In this document: positions 1 to 4,996 of the stretch, in pieces
Numbering within the stretch: position 1 is the first letter of the stretch
Layout: each line of letters begins with the position of its first letter
NCBI GenBank assembly: GCA_900314165.1
Contig: OMUE01000126.1
Coordinates: forward strand, 1 to 7,711
Length of the DNA stretch: 7,711 bases
Source: an uncultured Acidaminococcus sp.
GTDB taxonomy: Bacteria > Bacillota_C > Negativicutes > Acidaminococcales > Acidaminococcaceae
Direction of reading: 5' to 3'
Notes under the pieces: generated by a model
Told to the model about the DNA's origin: nothing
The model's input: the letters and a program-made list of their open reading frames with translations, nothing else
Databases searched by the model: none
Position numbers and translations under genes: made by a program

Positions 1-615
1 CGTGGCGTAGGCTACGAACGGGTGTGGGTGTATGCCGTGAACCAGGAAACCGGCGAACTGACCCTGGCTTCTACGACGGAAGCCCGGAAATATGACGAAC
101 CCCGGCACATCGTGCTCAGCGAGGACAACAAAAAGGCATACCTTGCCAACGAGAGAGGCAACACCCTGCGGGTCTTCGACTTTGACGATACCACCGGTAC
201 CCTGAAACCTTTGCAGGTGGTGCCCACCCTCCAGGAAACCTATGTAGGACCCAACATGGTCAGTGCCATTGTGCTGGAACCCCAGGGCCGCAGAGTCTAT
301 GTGTCTAACCGGATCAAAGAAGGTATCCCGCCTGAAGGGGAAGGCCCCAACGTAGCTCCTTTCCGGGGACAGGAAACCATCGTGTCCTACGAAATCGACA
401 AAACCACGGGCTTGCTGAAGAACCCTGAATTCGTAAACTGCGAAGGCTATACGCCCCGGTTTATGACCCTGGGACCCGATGAAAAGCAGCTGATCTGTGC
501 GAACATGGACAGCGATACGTTGAAATTCTTCGCCATAGACGAAGCTACGGGCCGTCTGTCCTATACGGGACAGACTGTCACTACGGAAAGCCCCTGCACC
601 ATCGCATTCCGCTAA
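1..615 (+). CDS. Lactonase family beta-propeller protein (6-phosphogluconolactonase-like), 5' end missing
   Basis: The frame is open from the first base of the window, so the gene starts upstream; 204 C-terminal residues remain of a family that is usually about 340-390 residues long. The text shows the family's repeated propeller-blade pattern: a 'PRHIVLSEDNKKAYLANE' blade, then 'RRVYVSNR', then 'YTPRFMTLGPDEKQLICANMDS', each followed by a 'D..TG.L' turn. The end, 'SPCTIAFR', matches the usual C-terminal strand. Family members (PF10282) are cytoplasmic seven-bladed propellers. Some hydrolyse 6-phosphogluconolactone in the pentose phosphate pathway, and many have no tested substrate, so the exact lactone is not assigned. 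No signal peptide can be judged because the N-terminus is absent. The stop codon overlaps an AAGGAGG sequence, which suggests that a translationally coupled gene once followed. No clear terminator is seen directly after it. Confidence 0.86.
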   Translation, partial: RGVGYERVWVYAVNQETGELTLASTTEARKYDEPRHIVLSEDNKKAYLANERGNTLRVFDFDDTTGTLKPLQVVPTLQETYVGPNMVSAIVLEPQGRRVYVSNRIKEGIPPEGEGPNVAPFRGQETIVSYEIDKTTGLLKNPEFVNCEGYTPRFMTLGPDEKQLICANMDSDTLKFFAIDEATGRLSYTGQTVTTESPCTIAFR

Positions 616-686
616 GGAGGAAGTAAGGTGTCCTGTCCGTCCTGACCATGGCAGCAGGCGTGGGCTTCTACAATCTGATTTTCTGA
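614..686 (+). other. Orphan ribosome binding site followed by a possible gene relic
   Basis: A perfect AAGGAGG (614-620) overlaps the lactonase stop and sits 7 bases before a GTG (628), but that frame stops after five codons (VSCPS). One frame over, 630-683 reads VLSVLTMAAGVGFYNLIF and then TGA, a hydrophobic stretch that would join the GTG if the frame were shifted. This is what the start of a decayed small membrane protein gene would look like. It could equally be chance, because the stretch is only 18 codons long. The TACGT repeat field begins at its end. Confidence 0.25.
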
Positions 687-920
687 TACGTGATACGTTG
701 ATGCGTGGTACGTGGTACGTGTATACGTACATACGTGCATACGTTCCACGCGCAGCGTGTGGTTCCGCTATCGTCCGTCGGCCGTCGTAGGTCGGCTGTC
801 CGAATTCCATACATCCGTGATACGTCATACGTGGTACAAAGACTGGTTCTTTCGTACTGCGTATGACGTTTTGACGTATTACGTACAACGTAAGACGTAT
901 AGCGTATCACGTATCACGTG
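684..920. repeat. Degenerate TACGT 7-8-mer repeat field with inverted arms
   Basis: This stretch contains 16 ACGT tetramers in about 237 bases. The left arm (684-745) is a chain of 7-8 base units of the form TACGTNN(N), for example TACGTGA, TACGTTGA, TACGTGG, TACGTGTA, TACGTACA and TACGTGCA. A second pair of units lies at 817-833. The right arm (856-920) has the same units on the opposite strand. The outer ends form an exact 14-base inverted repeat, TGATACGTGATACG at 684-697 and its complement at 903-916, so the block could fold into a long imperfect hairpin. The middle (about 765-800) is a CGTCCGTCGG-like GC-rich segment. Open frames on both strands here come from the repeat and show no protein family signature. 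Confidence 0.75.
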
Positions 921-966
921 CAACGATTGCCATAGTTTTTCTCATATAGTCGCTATGGGACTAGAA

Positions 967-1007
967 GTATTGGTAATACTCTGAAAAATCACGTACAATA
1001 CAATTGT
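967..1007 (+). promoter_or_regulatory. Promoter of the isocitrate dehydrogenase gene with overlapping dyad
   Basis: The -35-like TTGGTA (970-975) lies 18 bases before a -10-like TACAAT (994-999), giving a likely start near 1006 and a leader of about 100 bases. Two dyads overlap it. AGTATT-GGT-AATACT (966-980) covers the -35, and ACAAT-ACA-ATTGT (995-1007) covers the -10 and start site. The arrangement GTATTGGT, 19 bases, TACAAT, 3 bases, ATTGT recurs at the aconitase promoter with identical spacing. The position suggests a repressor or LysR-type operator; no experiment backs this. Confidence 0.55.
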
Positions 1008-1012
1008 CAAGA

Positions 1013-1054
1013 GAACAGAGAAAAGTGAACAGTGAAAAGCGAAGAACAAAGAGG
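1013..1054 (+). repeat. 14-base purine-rich tandem repeat in the IDH leader
   Basis: Two adjacent units, GAACAGAGAAAAGT (1013-1026) and GAACAGTGAAAAGC (1027-1040), match at 12 of 14 positions. A third, looser unit (GAAGAACAAAGAGG, 1041-1054) follows. The array lies just after the predicted transcription start, so it would form part of the mRNA leader. Its function is unknown; it may be a dispersed intergenic repeat. Confidence 0.5.
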
Positions 1055-1069
1055 AGGGCGCTGCCCTTC
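1053..1069 (+). promoter_or_regulatory. Small leader hairpin upstream of IDH
   Basis: GGAGGGC (1053-1059) pairs with GCCCTTC (1063-1069) around a GCT loop: six Watson-Crick pairs and one G-T wobble. A Shine-Dalgarno-like GAGGAGG (1051-1057) would be masked in it, but no reading frame starts at the right distance. No T run follows, so it is not an intrinsic terminator. It could be a stability or attenuation element, or part of a dispersed repeat. Confidence 0.3.
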
Positions 1070-1106
1070 CGGAAAAATTATAAGGATAAGGAAAGAGGGT
1101 ATTACG

Positions 1107-2306
1107 ATGGAACTGATGAATCAACAAGAATGGGATGAAAAACAACAGGAAGCTGTAGTTCAAAAGGCTGCGGAAAAATTCGCCGCCCTGGTACGGGAAG
1201 ACCTGAAACGGGTCGCCGCTATTAAAAACGCTCCCGGCCGCAAAGACTTCAAACATCTGGATCACATCACCGTAGGCATCCTGCCCGGCGATGGCATCGG
1301 ACCCTATATCATGAAACAAGCTGTCCGGGTGGCTCAATACCTGCTGTCCGATGAAATGGCTTCCGGCAAAGTAGAATTCCGGACCATCCCCGGCATGACC
1401 ATCGAAGAACGGGCTGCCAAAGGCCAAAGCCTGCCGGATGACGTACTGGCTGCCTGCAAACAATGCGATGTGCTGGTAAAAGGTCCGTTCGTGACTCCGA
1501 GAGCCGGCGACAAATGGCCGAACATGCTGAGCGCTAACAGCCTTATGCGCCGCAACCTGCAGCTGTACGCTGCTGTCCGCCCTGTCCGCATTCCTGAAAA
1601 GGGCATCGACTGGACGTTCTTCAGAGAAAACATCGAAGGCGAATACATCTGGGGCAACAAAGGTGTCCAAGTAAATGACGACCTGGCTGTGGACTTCAAA
1701 GTCCTGTCCACTCCCGGCGCTGAAAGACTGTTCCGTGCCGCTTTCGAATTTGCTAAGAACAACGGCAAGACCAACGTGACCGTTGTGACGAAAGCCAACA
1801 TCGTAAAACTGGTCGATGGCAACTTCCTGAAGATGGCTCACAAGATTGAAAAAGAATACCCCGGTATCACTGTCCGGGAAGAACTGGTAGACTCCATGGC
1901 TGCCAAGCTGACGGACCCTGAATTCACGAAAGGTATGCAGGTCTTCGTACTGCCGAACCTGTACGGCGATATCGTAACCGACGTAGCTGCTGAATACCAG
2001 GGCGGTCTGGGTACGGCCAGCTCCTCCAACATCGGCGACCAATATGCCCTGTTCGAAGCGATCCATGGCGTAGGCGTATATCTGGTAACCCATAATCGTG
2101 CCCAATATGCAGATCCCTGCAGCCTGATCCGGGCTATGGGCGAAATGATGGCTCACATCGGCTATCCTGAAAAGAAGGAAAAACTGTGGAGAGCTCTGGA
2201 CATCTGCACCCGTGAAGAACGCAAAGTCGTCATCACCACGGATAAAGACGGCGCTACCGCTGAAGAATTCACGAATTACCTGCTGGATACCCTGAAGAAA
2301 GCATAA
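1107..2306 (+). CDS. icd: Isocitrate dehydrogenase (isocitrate/isopropylmalate dehydrogenase family), divergent cofactor loop
   Basis: A 399-residue cytoplasmic decarboxylating dehydrogenase, most likely converting isocitrate to 2-oxoglutarate. I chose the ATG at 1107, preceded by AGAGGG about 7 bases upstream. An in-frame GTG at 1032 lacks a good ribosome site and would add a low-complexity leader. A charged helical extension (about residues 1-52) precedes ITVGILPGDGIG (54-65). Substrate-site residues fit isocitrate rather than isopropylmalate: S142, N144 and R148 of the S-x-N-x-x-x-R motif, R158 (RPV), R173 and Y180 in RENIEGEY, K234 in NIVK, D262, and D288/D292 in NLYGDIVTD. Odd points: about four extra residues just before S142, and a cofactor loop after HG (320-321) reading VGVYLVTHNRAQYADP instead of the usual HG(S/T)AP..AG. 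NAD versus NADP use therefore cannot be read from the sequence. Its own promoter and terminator make it monocistronic. Confidence 0.9.
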   Translation: MELMNQQEWDEKQQEAVVQKAAEKFAALVREDLKRVAAIKNAPGRKDFKHLDHITVGILPGDGIGPYIMKQAVRVAQYLLSDEMASGKVEFRTIPGMTIEERAAKGQSLPDDVLAACKQCDVLVKGPFVTPRAGDKWPNMLSANSLMRRNLQLYAAVRPVRIPEKGIDWTFFRENIEGEYIWGNKGVQVNDDLAVDFKVLSTPGAERLFRAAFEFAKNNGKTNVTVVTKANIVKLVDGNFLKMAHKIEKEYPGITVREELVDSMAAKLTDPEFTKGMQVFVLPNLYGDIVTDVAAEYQGGLGTASSSNIGDQYALFEAIHGVGVYLVTHNRAQYADPCSLIRAMGEMMAHIGYPEKKEKLWRALDICTREERKVVITTDKDGATAEEFTNYLLDTLKKA

Positions 2307-2357
2307 CCTCCTGTCCATCCCCCCTGGGCAGAAGACTCCTAAAAGTAAAAACCAGAC

Positions 2358-2395
2358 AAAAAAGAAGCTGTGAGGAAACTCGCGGCTTCTTTTTT
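2358..2395 (+). terminator. Intrinsic terminator after IDH
   Basis: GAAGCTGTGAG (2364-2374) pairs with CTCGCGGCTTC (2379-2389): 11 pairs including two G-T wobbles, a GAAA tetraloop, and six T residues directly after. An A run at 2358-2363 can pair with the T tract. It lies 52 bases after the IDH stop. Confidence 0.92.
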
Positions 2396-2411
2396 CTAGT
2401 GTAGAAAAATT

Positions 2412-2596
2412 TAATTAACTTTCACATATAACTAAAAATACACACCAAATTACGATACGCCTCCGTAGGGGTTTTCCAGAGGGGCTGCAGGCCCCGGCGG
2501 CAAACCCGCATCCAGGCTATTCAACATTTTTAACGGGCGCACCGCCGCTACGCTCTGGGGCGCCCCTACGGGTTAGTGCAAACAGAAAGTTAATTA
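2412..2596. repeat. 185-base element bounded by 12-base inverted repeats (possible miniature element)
   Basis: TAATTAACTTTC (2412-2423) and its exact complement GAAAGTTAATTA (2585-2596) bracket a segment that contains the GC-rich palindromic repeat described separately. The outer ends are AT-rich and the core is GC-rich, so the base composition changes sharply at 2455 and 2575. No convincing target-site duplication is visible outside the ends, and no coding sequence lies inside. It may be a MITE-like insertion or simply two nested palindromes. Confidence 0.5.
2463..2571. repeat. GC-rich palindromic intergenic repeat (REP-like)
   Basis: Exact 9-base ends, CCGTAGGGG (2463-2471) and CCCCTACGG (2563-2571), enclose further pairs: GGGGC-TGCAG-GCCCC (2481-2495), and GGGCGC (2535-2540) with GCGCCC (2560-2565). 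The right end contains the perfect palindrome GGGGCGCCCC (2557-2566). The composition is unlike the AT-rich flanks. This style of 'GTAGGGG...CCCCTAC' palindrome resembles short repeats I associate with gut Firmicutes; the copy number in this genome is unknown. Confidence 0.65.
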
Positions 2597-2682
2597 TAAT
2601 TTCCTATACTAGCTAATAGAAAGGTAAATATATAAAAGAGAAACATTATAAAGAATTCTATATATTAATCATTCCTGAACAT

Positions 2683-2724
2683 GTATTGGTCAGAATAGAT
2701 TGAATTTTATACAATAGGATTGTA
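2683..2724 (+). promoter_or_regulatory. Promoter and overlapping dyad of the hydratase-aconitase operon
   Basis: The -35-like TTGGTC (2686-2691) is followed after 18 bases by the -10-like TACAAT (2710-2715), giving a start near 2722 and a leader of about 45 bases. A perfect dyad, TACAAT-AGG-ATTGTA (2710-2724), covers the -10 and the start site, a typical repressor operator position. The GTATTGGT box (2683-2690) and the dyad are spaced exactly as at the IDH promoter (967-1007). The surrounding 2576-2767 is AT-rich and carries no gene. Confidence 0.58.
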
Positions 2725-2767
2725 ATGAAGAGGTTCAACGGATGGTTGGTTAAGGAGGAGATAGAGG

Positions 2768-4984
2768 ATGATTACTTTGCAGCAGGGACCTGTGTTCCTG
2801 AATAGAGAGGGAGAACAGGTTTCTCCGGAAGGTTTGACGAAAGAAGCGGCACAGCAGCAGACCATGGCTTGGCAGATCCTGGCGGCCCACAATCAGGGCA
2901 GCTCCATGGATCAGCTAAAACTGAAATTTGATGCGCTGGTGTCCCCGGACAATAACTACGTGTCCATCCTGCAGACGGCCCGGGCTTCCGGTTTGAAGAA
3001 ATTCCCCGTGCCCTATGTGCTGAGCAACTGCCACAATACCCTGTGCGGCGTAGGCGGCACCATTAACGAGGACGACCATCGCTTCGGTCTGGACAATGCG
3101 AAAAAGTACGGCGGCATCTTCGTGCCTCGCTATCGGGCCATCCTGCACCAGTATATGCGGGAATGCATGGCCGGCGGTGGCAAGATGATCCTGGGCTCCG
3201 ACAGTCATACCCGCTATGGGGCTCTGGGCACCATGGGCATCGGCGAAGGGGGTGGCGAAATTGCCAAGCAGCTGCTGGGCCAGACCTACGATGTAGCACG
3301 GCCTGACGTCATCGCCGTGGTGCTGACAGGGAAACCTCAGCCGGGCGTAGGTCCTATGGACGTGGCTCTGACTCTCATCGGCGCCGTGTTCAAGAAAGGC
3401 TTTGTGAAGAATAAAGTCCTGGAAATCCTGGGCTCCGGCATCGCTGACCTGTCCGTGGAATACCGCATGGGCATCGACGTAATGACTACGGAAAGCGGCG
3501 CCCTGAGCTCCATCTGGTGCACGGATGACAAGGTCCGGCAATATCTGGCCCTCCATGGACGGGAACAGGATTACAAGGAATTGGCCCCCGGAAACGTGGC
3601 CTGCTACGACGGGGTCATCCGCATAGATCTGTCCACCGTGGAATGCATGATGGCCTTGCCGTTCCATCCCAGCAACGCCGTATCCATCCGGGAATTCAAG
3701 GCGGATCCGGAAAAATATCTGGCTCAGGTGGAAGCAGAAGGCGCAAAAATCAAGGGAGCTCCCTTCTCCCTGCAGACGAAACTCCGCAATGGGGAACTGT
3801 ACATCGACCAGGCTGCCGTATCCGGCTGCTCCGGCGGCATGTACGACAACATGGCTGCCATGGCCGACATCCTGGAAGGCTGCGAACTGCCCGGTGACGG
3901 CCCGTTCCTGGGCATCAACCCCGCCAGCCAGCCTGTAAATCTGGCCATGATGAAAAATGGCATCAGCGCCACCTTAACCCTTGCCGGCGCCGTAATCCGG
4001 CCCAGCATGTGCGGACCCTGCTTTGGGGTTACGGACGTGCCGGCGGACGGGCAATTGTCCATCCGCCACGTGACCCGGAACTATCCAAACCGGGAAGGCA
4101 GCAAGCCCAGAGAAGGACAGATGGCTGCCTCTATCCTCATGGATGCCCGTTCCATTGCGGCTACGGTCCGCAACGGGGGTCGGCTGATGGCAGCTACGGA
4201 ACTGGATGTGACTTATAAAGATCACCCTTACGTATTCGATAAGGCCATTTACGAAGGTCAGGTGGTGAACAACTGGGGCAAGGCTCAGCCGGAAGCCCAG
4301 CTGCGCATGGGACCGAACATCGCTCCTTGGCCGGACATGGAAGCCTACCGGAAACATCTGGTGCTGAAGATTGCCGGGCTGTATCCGGGAACCCTGACTA
4401 CGGACGAGCTGCTGCCCTCCGGGGAAGCTACAGCTTACAGAGCTAACCCCAACAAGATTTCCGAATACACCCTGCAGAGCCGGGATCCGGAGTACCGGGC
4501 ACGGTCCAAGGCTGTCCGCCATGCAGAACAGATGCTGCGGCAGGGCGAAGCTCTGGACGGCGACTGGGAAGCTGTAATCCGCAAGGTTTGCGAGGCCTTG
4601 CAGTGCTCCCGGGAAGACATCCTGCTGGGCAGTATGATTGCCGGAGAAAACGTAGGCGACGGGTCCAGCCGGGAACAGGCGGTCAGCAACCAGAAGGTGT
4701 TGGGCGGCTTTGCCAACCTGGCGGAAACCTACGCTACGAAGCGGTACCGGTCCAACCTGATCAACTGGGGCCTGCTGCCCATGGTTGTAAAGAAGCTGCC
4801 ACAGCTGCAGGTAGGGGACGTGCTGATTGTTCCCAATGTACGGGAAGCCATTGCCAAGAGCGATGCTCCCTTTACGGTACAGATCCTGGGCAGAGAAACC
4901 TTTGAAGCGACGCTGGGCAAGCTGACGGACGAAGAAAAACAGATCCTTGCCAGCGGGTGCCTGATCAATTATTACAAGAAATAA
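2768..4984 (+). CDS. Aconitase-family hydratase, YbhJ-like, substrate unknown
   Basis: A 738-residue cytoplasmic [4Fe-4S] hydro-lyase of the aconitase superfamily. The ATG is preceded by AAGGAGG (2752-2758), 9 bases upstream. The N-terminal catalytic domains (about 50-480) carry GSDSHT (143-148, catalytic His 147) and three candidate cluster cysteines: C354 in VSGCSGG and C415/C418 in MCGPCFG. The swivel domain (about 540-730) carries TTDELLPSG and GDGSSREQA (R635). The first cysteine motif differs from the usual GSCTN of aconitase, and YGEGSSREHA has become GDGSSREQA. These changes and the length point to the uncharacterised E. coli YbhJ-type 'hydratase' group rather than a true aconitase. 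A related tricarboxylate such as trans-aconitate is a guess only. It is the first gene of an operon with the aconitase at 4997, 12 bases away. Confidence 0.88.
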   Translation: MITLQQGPVFLNREGEQVSPEGLTKEAAQQQTMAWQILAAHNQGSSMDQLKLKFDALVSPDNNYVSILQTARASGLKKFPVPYVLSNCHNTLCGVGGTINEDDHRFGLDNAKKYGGIFVPRYRAILHQYMRECMAGGGKMILGSDSHTRYGALGTMGIGEGGGEIAKQLLGQTYDVARPDVIAVVLTGKPQPGVGPMDVALTLIGAVFKKGFVKNKVLEILGSGIADLSVEYRMGIDVMTTESGALSSIWCTDDKVRQYLALHGREQDYKELAPGNVACYDGVIRIDLSTVECMMALPFHPSNAVSIREFKADPEKYLAQVEAEGAKIKGAPFSLQTKLRNGELYIDQAAVSGCSGGMYDNMAAMADILEGCELPGDGPFLGINPASQPVNLAMMKNGISATLTLAGAVIRPSMCGPCFGVTDVPADGQLSIRHVTRNYPNREGSKPREGQMAASILMDARSIAATVRNGGRLMAATELDVTYKDHPYVFDKAIYEGQVVNNWGKAQPEAQLRMGPNIAPWPDMEAYRKHLVLKIAGLYPGTLTTDELLPSGEATAYRANPNKISEYTLQSRDPEYRARSKAVRHAEQMLRQGEALDGDWEAVIRKVCEALQCSREDILLGSMIAGENVGDGSSREQAVSNQKVLGGFANLAETYATKRYRSNLINWGLLPMVVKKLPQLQVGDVLIVPNVREAIAKSDAPFTVQILGRETFEATLGKLTDEEKQILASGCLINYYKK

Positions 4985-4996
4985 GGAGCGATTAAC

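Noticed and set aside
684..920. CRISPR array
   Set aside because: The units are 7-8 bases with 2-4 variable bases; there are no 24-40 base repeats with unique spacers and no cas genes.
929..958. CCATAG...CTATGG hairpin as a terminator for the lactonase
   Set aside because: The stem has only six or seven pairs around a 17-base loop, and the T run lies in the loop rather than after the stem.
668..984. Open frames of 80 and 90 codons on opposite strands between lactonase and IDH
   Set aside because: They are made from the TACGT repeat, giving Y/V/R/T-rich low-complexity text with no ribosome site or domain.
1032..1106. Upstream GTG as the start of IDH
   Set aside because: The added 25 residues come from the tandem repeat and leader hairpin, there is no Shine-Dalgarno before it, and the ATG at 1107 has one.
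942..2318. A 458-codon open frame antisense to IDH
   Set aside because: It has the same cause: codon bias in the sense gene. The sense strand carries a complete set of dehydrogenase motifs and a good ribosome site.
2683..2724. CcpC-type operator as at Bacillus citB
   Set aside because: The dyad here is TACAAT-N3-ATTGTA, which does not fit the ATAA-N7-TTAT pattern known for CcpC, nor the T-N11-A spacing of LysR boxes.
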